A program made the translations under genes and the position numbers. From contig OY540815.1 of NCBI GenBank assembly GCA_961205875.1, forward strand, positions 24,675,638 through 24,739,637: DNA of 64,000 nucleotides, written 5' to 3'. The first letter of the stretch is position 1; the number at the start of each line of letters is the position of its first letter. The DNA is from Sialis fuliginosa. Lineage: Eukaryota > Arthropoda > Insecta > Megaloptera > Sialidae. This document shows positions 34,427 through 46,836 of this stretch, piece after piece. Under the pieces are notes generated by a model. It saw only the letters and a list, made by a program, of their open reading frames with translations, made no database searches and was not told the origin of the DNA.

Positions 34427-34527
34427 TACACGCAATTTCGAAATCAAATACCCCGCATATAAAAAAAAAATTGACGTTTTTAAAAAAAATGTTAATTATT
34501 TTGTAATAATAAATGTGAAACACTTAC

Positions 34528-34665
34528 CCCAATAATTGCATTGAGTTCCGTCATTGTAACTTGTTTTGCTCGCTCAACGGCTGTTGCGACTTGTTGCTGA
34601 TGTTCCTGTGACAAGAAGGGCAGCACTTGAGCGATAATCGCGTTTAACCGTTTCGCAATTTCAGT
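34528..34665 (-). CDS. gro: groucho exon: second half of Q (TLE_N) domain
   Basis: Internal exon of 138 bases, 46 codons, phase 0 at both ends. Groucho/TLE proteins are nuclear co-repressors recruited by Hairy/E(spl), Tcf, Runt and similar factors, and their N-terminal glutamine-rich Q domain tetramerises through two helices. The translation starts TEIAKRL, continues with [12 protein letters not shown] and [10 protein letters not shown], and ends ELNAIIG. This matches the second helix of the Q domain known from fly Groucho and human TLE1 almost residue for residue. On the minus strand the exon is preceded by a T-rich tract ending in CAG (34668-34666) and followed by GTAAGTG (34527-34521). Family members have EMHKQ just before this exon; that preceding exon was not found in the window. 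There are no internal stops or frameshifts. Confidence 0.95.
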
Positions 34666-34699
34666 CTGGAAAAAAATAATTAGTACATTATTAAAATAA

Positions 34700-35105
34700 T
34701 ATAATTCGAATTTTAAAACTAATTTTGAATTTGACGCCAAAACGCTCGCAGGTGTCATGGCGCATTTGTGACGTCACGCCTATGTAAACACTCTTCGTCA
34801 ACAATAATAAATCCTTGTTCCATCGCTAACGTTTCTCAGTTTTAGTTTTGGTAAAACAAAACTGAGCAAATTGATAATTTAAAACCAGAAAATAATTTAT
34901 AAACAGTGCAGATATTAATGAAACAAAAATGATGTTTACTTAGCCGTGACGTCATGGATTGCTGTATTTTGCGTTTTTATTTAAAAAAAAATCATATTAG
35001 TCTCGCTTTTAATATAAAAATAAATACATTTTTTAGAATCTTTTTCACTTATTTCATTATTTAAAATCAAAATTTCAGTGATACTTTTTTACTGGCATCA
35101 CGCCT
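34700..35105 (+). repeat. repeat family C with TGACGTCA motifs, copy 3
   Basis: Begins AACTAATTTTGAATTTGACG and ends TTACTGGCATCACG. TGACGTCA at about 34770 and 34946. Lies 35 bases upstream of the gro Q-domain exon on the gene's strand. Confidence 0.8.
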
Positions 35106-35559
35106 TTATTGCGAAGTGCTACTGTACATAATGATTAAATATTAAACATAAGAACAGGACCGTATTAATAATTATAATCATTAAATTCAGTATAATGAGC
35201 TCCTTGATGATGTAAAAGAAAATATGAAACGTTAGCTCGTGAGAGAAACATTAATATATAGGTGGACAAACACGGTCAATGTTTGTGTAAATAGTAGTGC
35301 TTGAATGCTCGAGTGAAGGGCCCTTGAGACCCCTCCCAAAGCAAATACTCCAGCTCGTTTCGCTATTGTAACTTTTTCTACATTTCCAGAGAGTCTCTGA
35401 GCTTGGATCAACGATGTTGACAAAGTCATATACAAACATTGCGAGTAAAGTATAATACATACAACTAGAACTGCAATACTGTTTCTTCTTGTTGTATTAC
35501 GTCAACATAAATACAGGAGGGCTTAGAATCTATGCGATATTTCTCTCAACAGTATTTTT
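35106..35559. other. non-coding stretch with a 67-codon minus frame
   Basis: Two overlapping minus-strand frames (35232-35460) share one stretch in different phases. Neither resembles a known family. Treated as non-coding. Confidence 0.3.
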
Positions 35560-35830
35560 ACTTCCTCGCAATATCGAATTGTGATAGTTTCAGATTGAGA
35601 CCAAAAAAATGTTCTCCGATTTCAAAATTTTAAATTGATTTATCCGTTTCACGTCAAGGTAAACACTTTTCGTTCCGTGTCTGTATGTCTGTCCGTCCGT
35701 GTGTCCCCTGAATCACGCGCATAACTCATGAACTACTGAACCGATATTATTGAAACTTGGTCAGGTGGTTGGGTCTGGCTTGAGGACGGTCCCATTTCAA
35801 AATCGTATGTAAGGGAGAGGGGTGACACCC
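35560..35830 (+). repeat. retroposon-like fragment, second copy
   Basis: CTTCCTCGCAATATCGAATT, TTTCACGTCAAGGTAAACAC, GTCTGTATGTCTGTCCGTCC and AACTACTGAACCGAT. The first blocks are inverted relative to 13805-14045. Confidence 0.55.
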
Positions 35831-36189
35831 CAAAATATTTATTTTTTTCAAGATATCTCAAGAACGACACATGTTACGTGAATATTTTTTGTAGGGCATT
35901 AAATTTCCTATAATATGGGTCTACAACGTTTGTTGTAAAATATTCCTTTGCAAAGATTTATCTCAATTTCTTTAAAAAAATTCATTTTTTAAAGAAACTT
36001 TCTACCATTAAATTTATTTAAAAACTAAGTAACACTTTGGACCTCCTCTCCTACCCCACGTATATGAATTCTTAATGTTTTACACCCCCCCCCCCCTCCC
36101 TCCCAACGCTCTCCAAAAGCCTTACGTAATTAATGATACCGTTTACAATACAAAAATCAATTCCTGTAAATAATTCCTCTACTTTATCT

Positions 36190-36705
36190 AAGACTAGCGC
36201 ATTGGCCCGGTGTTACCCGGGGATATTAATTTAATTAAACATAAAGTAATTATATCCACCCAACATGCTCACCCAACATGCTAACAACACACGGTTCACC
36301 ACGAATTGTTTTTTCCGGTTTCATGAAATTTACCCAAAATATCCACAAATTATACATCTAAACTTAACCTATCCATTAGTGAAACCCGGAATAAAATCCA
36401 TTCAGTAGTTATTGAAAAAATCGTGTAAAATTATATTTTCTCCCAGGAAACACCAGGTCTTATCTTAGAATTTGTATGAAAATCAAAAATAAATAAATAG
36501 GTTACCTTTCTTGGAAGTTCTTTATTGTAATTTATAAAAATCCGTTTATTTATATTGTAAAATGCATATTTTTTCATTCAAACTCATGGTGGAAACATAT
36601 ATATTTGTATATTGTAGCATTGAAATCGGTTCAGTAATTTCGGAGTCTATAAGTCACACACAAACGAACATTCATTTTTATATATATAGATAAAATATTA
36701 AAGTG
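36190..36705 (+). repeat. retroposon-like repeat starting GCGCATTGGCCCGG
   Basis: Opens ACTAGCGCATTGGCCCGGTG and TTACCCGGGGATATTAA, and closes with ATTGAAATCGGTTCAGTAAT and TATATATATAGATAA. The layout resembles the 8132 and 58362 elements. No coding. Confidence 0.45.
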
Positions 36706-36885
36706 TACGCCACTGTAATACTACAAATATGAACATAGATAAGATAATAACAATGGAGTGCACTAACGATTATATACACATAAAAAAAAGAAAAACTATT
36801 CCTGCAAGAAATGCACACATAAATACTATGATATGTATGCTATGTACGCTGCAAATGTACCACATATTCTCTTGGTCGATCAGTA

Positions 36886-36922
36886 CAGAGAGAGAGATAT
36901 ATATATATAGAGAGAGAGAGAA
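36886..36922. repeat. AG/AT compound microsatellite
   Basis: (AG)n (AT)n (AG)n run. Confidence 0.85.
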
Positions 36923-37199
36923 GCAAAGTCTGGAAAAGTTTCGCAGCAAAACGACATGTGTCTGATAATAGAGGGACCGATGTAAGTCGGTAAATATTTG
37001 CTTTGGTTTTAAAAGTATCATGTTGACTTTGTTCTGATCGTCCGCGTCGTCTACTTTCTGTATTTAAGATTGTGTTAAAAAGAGTAAAACATATGTCGTA
37101 TAGTGTACACACACTGTTATTATTTTAAAACAATGTATGTATGTGTATATACAGGGTGATTTCAATTTTCTAAAGAATACGTGTATAAAAGATTTAATA

Positions 37200-38045
37200 A
37201 AAATATATCTCTAACATTCAAAGCACTGTAACTGTGGTAGAAATGTTCATATTTGTATAGGTAAAAAAACACTTTGAAGATTGAAATGTGTATTTTTCAG
37301 TGGTTTTTGAAAATTTTACTTTTTATTGATTCTTCGTGAAATTATAGGATTTTAAACAATTTTCTGAAAAATATGTATTTTTTTAAATATACAATATTCA
37401 AAGCACTGTAACTGTGGTAGAAATGTTGATATTTGTATAGATAAAAAAACACTTTAAAGATTGGAATGTGTATTTTTCAGTGCTTTTTGAAAATTTTACT
37501 TTTTATTGATTCTTCGTGAAATTATAGGATTTTAAACAATTTTCTGAAAAATATGTATTTTTTTTAAATATCCAATATTCAAAGCACTGTAACTGTGGTA
37601 GAAATGTTCATATTTGTATAAATAAAAAAACACTTTAAAAATTGAAATGTGCATTTTTCAGTGCTTTTTGAAAATTTTACTTTTTATTGATTTTTCGTGA
37701 AGTTATAGGATTTTAAACAATTTTCTAAAAAATATGTGTATTTTTTTAAATATCCAATATTCAAAGCACTGTAACTGTGGTAGAAATGTTCATATTTGTA
37801 TAAATAAAAAAACACTTTAAAGATTGAAATGTATATTTTTCATTGGTTTTTGAAAATTTTACTTTTTATTGATTTTTCGTGAAATTATAGGATTTTAAAC
37901 AATTTTCTAAAAAATATGTATTTTTTTAAATACCCAATATTCAAAGCACTGTAACTGTGGTAGAAATATTCATATTTGTATAGATAAAAAAACACTTTGA
38001 AGATTAAAATATCTATTTTTCATTAGTTTCTGAAAATTTTAGCGC
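37200..38045. repeat. tandem repeat, about 181-bp period, five units
   Basis: ATTCAAAGCACTGTAACTGT begins at 37216, 37396, 37577, 37759 and 37939 (spacings 180, 181, 182, 180). Each unit continues with GGTAGAAATGTTCATATTTG, AAAAAACACTTT and TTATAGGATTTTAAACAATT. Units are about 95% alike by eye. The flank has CAGGGTGATTT, as at 17868. Unrelated in sequence to the array at 14.5 kb. Confidence 0.95.
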
Positions 38046-39119
38046 ATAAAATGGAGAAATAGAAAAAAATAAATAAAAGCGTAAAATTCAATGTTTATAT
38101 TTCGCATACAGTGAGGGCCCCGTGGTCACTTGCTGCCTCAGAGCCTCCAGAATAATTGACTCTATCATCACATAAACGATATGTATACAAATAATACCCT
38201 GTCAAAATTAATGAATTTCCATCTAAAATTTCAAACCGACCATATAAATAACAGGCGCATCACAAAACGATACGCCCCCTCCCCTTTAAACATAAATTTA
38301 AATACAAAACCGAGGTCGGCCGCAACCGCGGTGTTTATTGCACCGGGACACGGGGACGACAAACAAACCATAGTGAATATTCTATTACTACATAACACCT
38401 GGTACCAATGCAATCACGCTGACCAGTCTATTATGTAATGATTATAGTTTATAGAGGTGTGTGTGTGGGTGTATATGTGAACACCCCCCCCCACCCCCGA
38501 TTATCGACAGAGGTGTGAGAAATATCCCCTATTTCAAATATTACCTCTCCCGATTCGCCAAACCATTGACCGTGGACAGCAATTTGCGGTGTGCCAACAC
38601 AATAATGATACTGTCCAACATGATTGAACCCCCCCCACACACACACATAACCCCCCCCACCCCCTTCCCCCTACACCTCAAACTATTTACCATATGTGTG
38701 GCAGTAGTTCTAAACTTTGGTTATAAAATAAAATTCATGTGTCCATAGATATAGAGCGTGGACCGCGCATTCTGTATTAGCTTAATGGGTATCCGGCGAG
38801 TTTTTATAAACACAATTTTTCGAATGAACAATTTTTCGAAAAAATTAAGTTTTATACAAAATTTGATAAAGGTAGAAATGAGAAAGAATAATTCGGGCAA
38901 GACATACACGAGTGTATGCCATAAGGGTTCCGAAGTACGTACTACGTGAAATGTTTGGAACCACTTACAGGTGCATTTTTAAGTTAAAGTTAAAATATAC
39001 AAAAGTGTCAAGTTCTACTAATTGATATCTATATTTTGACATACCACATGCCTAGATATCAAAATAAAAAAATCTATGACGCCCCTCCCTATAATTCCAT
39101 AATTTAAAATTATATTGTT
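38046..39119. other. non-coding stretch with C-rich patches and a hAT-end fragment
   Basis: 38744-38779 is an inverted right end of the CATAGACATAGAG hAT-like MITE. C-rich patches near 38484 and 38630-38680. Overlapping open frames on both strands are compositional. Confidence 0.45.
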
Positions 39120-39195
39120 GACTTTAGTAAGCTACCTTCCTGCCAAATTTCATCACGATCGGTTCAGTTGTTTAGTCGTAAAAAAGGTAACATGT
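39120..39195 (+). repeat. short retroposon-tail fragment
   Basis: CTACCTTCCTGCCAAATTTC, ATCACGATCGGTTCAG and TAGTCGTAAAAAAGGTAAC. Same tail as 30770-30945. Confidence 0.55.
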
Positions 39196-39454
39196 TAATA
39201 GATCTAAATAAAAGTTTGAAAATCTAAAACATGTTCATTAAAAAATCATTAACAAATTGTTTTTAAAAATAAAAAAATTTAATACATTTTCGGACTATTA
39301 CTCCCCCCCCCCCATGGGCCCTGACTTCAGGGACACCTATACATAGAAAAAAAATAATTTTGTCACATTTCTCACTGAAATAATTATGTGTTTTGTAACA
39401 AAACATTAAAACAGTTGTAACAGGTTCCACGGAACACCGGTTATGAACCGCTGG

Positions 39455-39455
39455 C

Positions 39456-39482
<27 letters not shown>
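39455..39482. repeat. GT/CA microsatellite
   Basis: About 14 GT units, followed by a degenerate GGGT/GGAT tract. Confidence 0.9.
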
Positions 39483-39487
<5 letters not shown>

Positions 39488-40955
39488 ATGGGTAGACGGG
39501 TGGGTGTGTGTCTGTATATGCATTGATGATTCCATACTAATCATGCGTTCATATCGAATTGATTCATGTTGGTTTTAAATGATTTCATGTTTGGGGGAAT
39601 TGGGGGAAGGAGGTGAGGGGGGGGGGGAAGAGGGTTGTATTATTGGCACACAGTCTGCAATTTAGCCGACTAAATTTACTGAATGATCGATTGATCTGGA
39701 AAATGTTAACAGCATGCCCAAATGTATTTTATTTTTATTAATTTCTAACTGGAATATATGATTATTAAGGGGGGGGAGGGAGAGGAGTATCATACGTCTA
39801 CATTTATTATATTCATAAAGAAATTATACATGTAGGACCTAATAACCTTTCTAAAAGCATGGTTCACCTTTAACTTTACTTGTACTTAAAAAAAAGCTTT
39901 TTAAAAATGTGTTTTTTTTTTAAATAAACACAAAAATGTATTTCATAAATATTTTCAAGAGTAAAGAGATGGGGTGGAGGTGGGTATGCTCTTTCCCGAC
40001 GATATTAGGGGGTAACACTTTGTTGGGGTCACATTTTGAAAACGATATCTCCCGAACTAATAATCGTAGAGTAATAAATAAAAAACCAATTAGTTTTTGG
40101 TACAGTTTTAGTCAATTTTGTTTGTCTTTCGATTGGTATGTTTAAAATTTCGATATCTCTTAAATAAAGTAGCATAAGATCAATTTTCAAATACTGGGCT
40201 TCGGGTCACCTATTCTTTAGCCGAGATTGGGTTAATTCTGGCCCAGAGCATATACGACAAGCTTTGAACGAAGTTATCACTTATATCTTGGCCCAGTGTT
40301 GGCCAGCATTGGCGCAAGCCTGAACCAACCGTGGCCCCTTTAAATTCACTACTATATAAAGGGCCACGTAAAAGTAAATATTTAAAAAAACTTTTGCACA
40401 AAAAAACAATTTATTTTGGTCGATTTAAAAAAAATTGTATCAATTCATTTATAAAATAATTTGAATTTTTCCGCGTAACAATTTAATCGTTCGCATCAGA
40501 TTCGATAAAGCAGACACAGGGTCTATCAACATTAACATAACACGTACCCACGTGGTCGATAAATTCAGATTTGACAGTATCGGCCGTTCAACCCCAAAAC
40601 AACAATCGCGTCAGTCATAATCCCCAGTGGGTTAGTCGCCCCCCTCCCCCCTCCCTCCCACACGTCCCCTATGTTCATTATCGCCACACAACGAAGGGGG
40701 GGGGGGGGCTTCATCGTAACTGTGGAGTGAGATCAACCGAAAATTGAATGTGTTGGATCCTGATATATAAATTAAGCCTTTGATATTACACCGGCGGACG
40801 ATGGGGTGATTGGGGTTTGGGAGGGGGGGGGGGGGTGCAGGCATCAACAACAGAGGTTAATATTTAAATATATTATACAGATTAGTATCTTTCGATGTGT
40901 CATCAATATGGTGTCCCGTATGTCTGGACCCATAGGGAAATATAACGGTTTATGA
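39483..40955. other. non-coding stretch with G runs and the GGCCAACACTGG repeat
   Basis: G11 at 39617-39627, G13 at 40696-40708 and G13 at 40823-40835. 40205-40345 has CCCAGTGTTGGCCAGCATTGG and a region related, inverted, to 13405-13515. No genes. Confidence 0.4.
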
Positions 40956-40958
40956 ATA

Positions 40959-41440
40959 AGGTACTGGCACCAGTTATGTCCGCTATACTGTTTTTGTGAT
41001 TCTCATAAACTCATGTTACTAATAAAACAATTAACTCTTTATTTAATCAATTTAATTACCAAGTTCACAAATATGTTTTTTAAATTATAGACATTTATTT
41101 TGTTCATGTTTTTTCTCCAGTAATGAGCACGCAGTGATGGACACTTGCTAATGATAAGTACTACGACGCAAAAGATATAAAAGAAAGAATCGCCAAATTT
41201 GAAACAATGTAAAGCAATTGTTACGATAATATAATAATTAATAAATAAATTATACTAATAATTAGTTTAATTGTCCACCATTTTGACACCTATTGGCCTC
41301 ATGTGATCAAATCACGCTGTAAGACAGTTAAATGTATATAGATTAATATTCAGAAATGGTAGTAATCAAAAATCAACAAAAATTTCTAATTCAGTACATT
41401 TAATTCAAAAATAGTCATTACTGAGGTCATATCTAAAACC
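40959..41440 (+). mobile_element. TA-MITE family A, copy 9 (right end missing)
   Basis: Starts AGGTACTGGCACCAGTTATG after TA. It runs through all internal motifs to ATTACTGAGGTCATATCTAA and then changes sequence before the terminal TIR. Confidence 0.8.
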
Positions 41441-42399
41441 TGTTGTTGTTTTTGTCCCTTTAAATCTGTACCGATTTGACTGTTAAGAAACCTAAGACCC
41501 TAAAATATATATTATATCATCAGTTTGTATAAAATAAATTCTTCTCGGATTTTTTTTAATTATACATTTTTTGGTTCATTGAATTTTGATGCTTCATTAA
41601 TAATTTCTATTTAAACAAAAAAAAATCTCTTGATCAGTTCAAGTAAATAAAAGTCCAGGAGAAGGAAAAGAACACTTATTTTTTTAATTAAAATACATTT
41701 TGTATTTCTGAATTTCATCATGAAAGTAAAAATTTCGGTTTTAATTTTGACGAGTCTCGCTTTAAATTGTTTTTTTTTTTTAATAATAAATAAATCATTT
41801 GTTTTTAAAATGCAGACAACAAAACGTACAATATAATAACAATTTTACGAGCATTTATCTAAATTAGACCATTGATAAATTTAGTTTATTTAATTTGAAC
41901 TGTTAGTTAAGTAAACATGAAGTCACTACGTGGAAAAATAAACCTTTTGTAATATTTGATAAAAAAGTAAATACTACCTTTGGTAAATTCATTTTACAAA
42001 GAGAAAATAAATATTATGTAATGACATACATGAAAAAAATATATTTCATACAAAATTAAAATGTTTTCAATATTATTAATTAAATAAAAATATATGTAAA
42101 TTAATATTTGAATACAGAGTGTAGAATTTTATAGTGATTATTAACTAATTGCAAAGATTATTTATAATAATAAAATCATTCATTTATATTTATTTTAGAT
42201 TATTTGACAACTATATATAAATAAAGAATATGTAAGAACTTTTCTAATACATTGGCAAATAAGACAGCGTTGTAACGTCGACCTTATGAATTCAAACTGT
42301 ATAAATGAATGAGACTAGCATTTTAATAACAACGCTGGCTAAAGTGCCAGGTTCATTCAGGCGTTTAGTTTCACATTTGCACGCTAGATGTCTCCTCCA
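41441..42399. other. very AT-rich stretch, nothing recognised
   Basis: Long AT-rich sequence with no repeats or frames of note. Confidence 0.3.
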
Positions 42400-42650
42400 A
42401 AACTCTTGCCAAATTTCATCAAAATCGGTTCAGCAGTTTAGCCGTGAAAAGTAACAAACAGACAGTCAAATATCTCCTCCAAAATAAATATAACCTATCG
42501 CGTTTACAAATACCACACTCCCATTTTTCAGAAAATAAAGTAGCCTATGCCCTTCCTCAAGATTCAAGCTACCTCCCTGCCAAATTTCATCAAGAATGGT
42601 TCAGCAGTTTAGCCGTGAAAACGTAACAAACAGAGTCAATTTTACACGAA
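42400..42650 (+). repeat. retroposon-tail repeat, two tandem tails
   Basis: GCCAAATTTCATC(A)... TTCAGCAGTTTAGCCGTGAA occurs at about 42410 and 42578, the second preceded by AGTAGCCTATGCCCTTCC. The 60-codon frame here is repeat-derived. Confidence 0.65.
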
Positions 42651-45600
42651 GCATATATACACATAAAACATAGGTAGACCAACATGTATTGCTACTACAT
42701 ATGTTGGGTGGAGGAACACAAAACCGCTAACATGACGTCACTGTGCGGTTCTGTACCGCAAATGTGACCGCTCCGTCATCGCACGGGATAGACAACGAAA
42801 TTAAGGGGGGGGGGGGGGTTGTAGCCACTGCACTATATATCATACTCCCCATTCGGGAATATGTGTCGCTTTGCTATCAATTTAATGTGTATACATTTTT
42901 TATTGACAATATCTTTTATTGACTAAACGGTATCATATCTGAGGGGGGGGGGGGGGGTAGTAAAATCACTGTGGTTCTATCAACATCAGTATAGGTAATA
43001 ATTTAAAATATGTAGGTATAGCTTGGGGTTGGAATGGAGAGTTGTTTTAGCACACGGAAAAAATTATATCGTAAAAAAACTTTTTATAAAAAAAATTTAA
43101 TAATGGTATATACTTTGTTTTTGAAGTCGGTTTTCTTTATTTATTCTTTAAAAGTTTTTTATTGGTTCGGCACCGACTTCAAAAACTGTTAAATTTAATT
43201 ATTAATTACTATATATTTGTTTCTAGAAATTTTTTTGTAAGTTGATTATTGTTTCCCTTTTGAGTGACGTAACTTTAAAGTCCATGGTAAAATTATGATA
43301 AAATTTATATGGGACCACCTCAAGAGTATACTGATTCAAAATGTAATTTTTATAATGTATAGCATATTAAATTTTCCAAAATTATCTGAATTTCCTTCAG
43401 GTTACAATATCGAATAGTAACTTTACCCGATATAAATTAAATACAATTTTTCTTGCCCCCTCTCCAGCACCTGGGGTGAGGGTGGGGGTGGGAGGGGGCT
43501 ATCATCCACTTTAAGAACCACTTATTTAAATAAATGCAACAACTTTTACTTTTACAACTAAATTCTCATGCAGTATTAAAATGATTTTATTTAAACAAAT
43601 CGATTTATTGAAATAATTCGATTTATTAATCATCGCATTTCTAATATTAAGGTCGAACGTATACTCATGCAAAGTATTGGCAATCTGCGAAATCATCTAT
43701 AATAATATAATTATTCTCGTATAAAGCTCAGATAATAATAGTAATCATGGTTTATGTATTAGGCCCCTTCGTGTGTTAGAACTGCACGTTTGCAGTTGAT
43801 TTATAACAACCTGAATAAGCAATTTGCATTTATTTGGGTACACTGTAAAAATAACATAATCTTTTTATCTTCCTGATGATTGTTGTAACCTAATTCATAT
43901 TTAAAAGCTGTCCACAATCAAGGTATACAAAGACAAGGTAGTCTCATTTGACGCGGGAATTGACGTCACTCAGGGGATTTATTCAAATGTTATAATGTAT
44001 AATAGAATATCAATTACAAAAAAACACTTTTGTATTTTTTGATATTTTATCAAATTAAAAAAAAAAAAATTGTGAAACTTCATGGTTAAAATTTAAATTT
44101 TTCATAGAAATATCAATTTAAAGTTACGAAAATAAGAAAAAAAATCATAACTCACTATAAAAATATTAAACATTACAAAACATGGACAAAATAAAATATT
44201 AAAATCTACAATACACACACACACGACTAAAAAACCCATTAAACCTTAACGACACGGTTAACTGCAAGCATTACAATTGAAAAGAAAAACAAAAATTACC
44301 ACTAACACACCCCCTTCCCCCCGCCCTAAAGATATAAAATCATTAGACATGTAATTTATTTAAATACATTTAATAACACTACTAAAAGTACAAAAGTTTT
44401 TACAGCTCTGTTATTTCATAAATAGAGTCGTTACACACGAACCAAATTTTATTTCAATCTATCGACATAAACTACACAGCGGTAATCAACCTTTATAGCA
44501 TCGATGCAACTTTCAGATAGGCCTAAAGAAACAAAAAATTGTGTGACTTCATATTTTACTACAGATTTTCAAAAATTCAACCCCCTTTATATTTTTTAAA
44601 TGTCAAATAACTCACTGACTGACTCACCAACGCATGAAATTTGTATGGGTACTTCAAAAACGGTCAGTTTATTTTGCTCCAGGAAAAAAATTTAAGAAAA
44701 CAGCTCGTGTGAAACGTCCCTAAAAAGCTATCATCCGATAGAATAATAAAGACCTTAATGGCCCACTTCCTTTCCATTTTTAATAGCCAGAATGTAGCAA
44801 ATGACTTGGAAATTAGGTTACAACCTCAAGTGATATTTCATTTTATGTAAGGTTAACAACGCCTTTAATCAAAATTGCGTGTATATGCATTTTTATTAGT
44901 CGAGCATTTAACTTTTACAGCCAATTTTATTGCCCATCGTCCATGTTTACCCATCGATAAATGTTATCTCTGCTGTACTTATTACGAGAGATAATATAAA
45001 TAAATATATCATTTTTTTATTTTATTTATTTGTTAAGTACACACTTGTTATTAAAATTAAAATAAACACAGTTTTCTTAACCCTCCAATGATCGTGCACT
45101 ATCTCATGACATTTGTGGTGGCGCCTGTCAAACCAACATATGTTTATAAATCATTTAGTTTAAATTTAAAAATAATCATACACCACTAAATAAGAAAACA
45201 TAAAAATAATCTGTGAGATTGGCGGTAGCGTAGCAGGGTTAATAAAATAAAAATACAAAATTTCGACATGGCTAAACAAAAAACATTATTTATATTTTAA
45301 ACTTTAATATATGTGGACCCCAATTTCATTTACAAAAATGAGGACCCCATGTTAGAACACAAGTTGCTACTAATTTCAATTTTGACAATATCTGGGGGGT
45401 CCGTCGACCCTTGATTATTAAAAATAAAGTTGTTTTAATATTTAATAATTCTCTCTCAAATAAAATTAATTTATTTGATTATTCCACAGAGTGTACCTAT
45501 AATAATTACTTGAATTTAATTAAAAATACTAATTAATTAGGAAGTAATAAATGTGTTACATACACACGACGCGGAAAAATAAATAATAATAAATTAAATT

Positions 45601-45915
45601 CAGCACAAAACAAATATTTTTCAACAAATTGCTTACTCATTTTTCACCGGATGACAAATATTTAAGATCAAATGAAAAAAAATATCATTGAAAAGAAAAC
45701 CTTTGATTATATCAACAACTTACTCTGACCAAGTCTTGGACGTCGGCCAGAACGATAGATAAATGTTTGCCAAGAAGACGCACCCCCCCCCCCCTCCCCA
45801 CCCCCCATACTAATCACCACAAATCGCGTGTACATACCCGAATGCCAAATATTTCTTCTATAACCTATTTAAATACAAGTTTATTATGCAATTTGCTGAT
45901 TGCAATCTTGGTTTT
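42651..45915. other. AT-rich stretch with G14, G15 and C12 runs
   Basis: G14 at 42805-42818, G15 at 42943-42957 and C12 at 45783-45794. The region 43110-43360 shares GGTTCGGCACCGACTTC and AAAATTTATATGGGA with 57900-58060. The region 44075-44170 shares CATGGTTAAAATTTAAATTT with the flank of palindrome copy 2 (63150). No genes recognised. Confidence 0.4.
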
Positions 45916-46225
45916 GGTGACATAGTACTCTGGAACTATCAATCACACAAACTTGGGGCTAGTGTTAAAATGTTCATTATATAATCTAGTTTAACTAATT
46001 AAAATTTTAAATCATTTCGATGACTTATTTAAGTGTTACAGCCCGTTAAGTCGAGTTCATAAAAAAATAATGTTTAATTTTTTAAAAAAACGTCTCTAGT
46101 TCAGCGATTTAGAATTTTGGAACTAAAAATCACACTAACTTCAGACTAGTGTTAAAATGTTCGAAATATAATCTAGTTTAATGTATTAAAATTTCAAATA
46201 ATTTTGACTAAACGTTCAACAGTTA
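45916..46225 (+). repeat. repeat family D, direct pair
   Basis: ACATAGTACTCTGGAACTAT (about 45919) and a related AGAATTTTGGAACTAAAAAT unit (about 46110). Both continue with TAGTGTTAAAATGTTC and TATAATCTAGTTTAA. Confidence 0.65.
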
Positions 46226-46293
46226 TACCGATTTATATTAGAATTAGTTAATAATTAATAAGTTAAAGGTTAATATTACTTGTAAAATAAATA

Positions 46294-46834
46294 GGGTCGA
46301 GTGTGGTAAATATGAAACACCAAAAAACTGGGGTAAAAGTGAAACAAGCTTGCAACTAAAAAACTAATTTGTTTATAGGACAATTATAAAAACTGACATC
46401 ATCGTTAAAGGTTTGTTAAAGCTTACTGAAAATATGAATCGCCTAATAAGTGATGTGTCACCCCTTCTACACCCTGTTAGTCAACACATGTCTGTTAGTT
46501 AATTCTTTGCACATAACTTTCTGTATAGCTCAGATATTAATTAAAGTTACAATTTCACTTTGATATGCCACAAAGAAGATAAATCAAAGTTTCTTTTAAT
46601 TTTTCGAGAAATATTTTCAATTAGAAGCCTGTTTCACTTTTTCCCAAATCAGAGGTTAAAAATGAAACACAGTTTTTTGATTTTTAAAGTCCGTGTTGTA
46701 TCGTACAGTTCAAATGACGTAAGTATTTAAAATGGTTATTCATAAGCGCATCTAGTAGAAAATATTAAAGTTTGAATTTGTATCAAAAAACATGAAAGAT
46801 TTGTATTTTGTTTGACTTTTACCCCAGTTGACCC
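46294..46834 (+). mobile_element. TA-flanked MITE with GGGTCGA... ends
   Basis: 541 bp between TA dinucleotides. Left GGGTCGAGTGTGGTAAATAT, right ACTTTTACCCCAGTTGACCC. The inverted match is GGGTC plus scattered positions to about 25 bp. The interior is repeated inverted at 60290-60644. Tc1/mariner-like by target; non-coding. Confidence 0.7.
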
Positions 46835-46836
46835 TA

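Larger units (their letters stand above)
13354..34527 (-). other. gro: groucho intron (complete, 21,174 bp)
   Basis: Sequence between the two recognised gro exons, bounded by GTAAGTG at the upstream (right) end and TTTGCAG at the downstream (left) end. It is filled with the mobile elements and repeats listed separately. No other exon was recognised on either strand. Boundaries are seen directly; the absence of further exons is a visual judgement. Confidence 0.85.

Noticed and set aside
35232..35460. Two overlapping minus-strand frames of 67-69 codons
   Set aside because: They use different phases of the same DNA and neither resembles a known protein. Not a gro exon.
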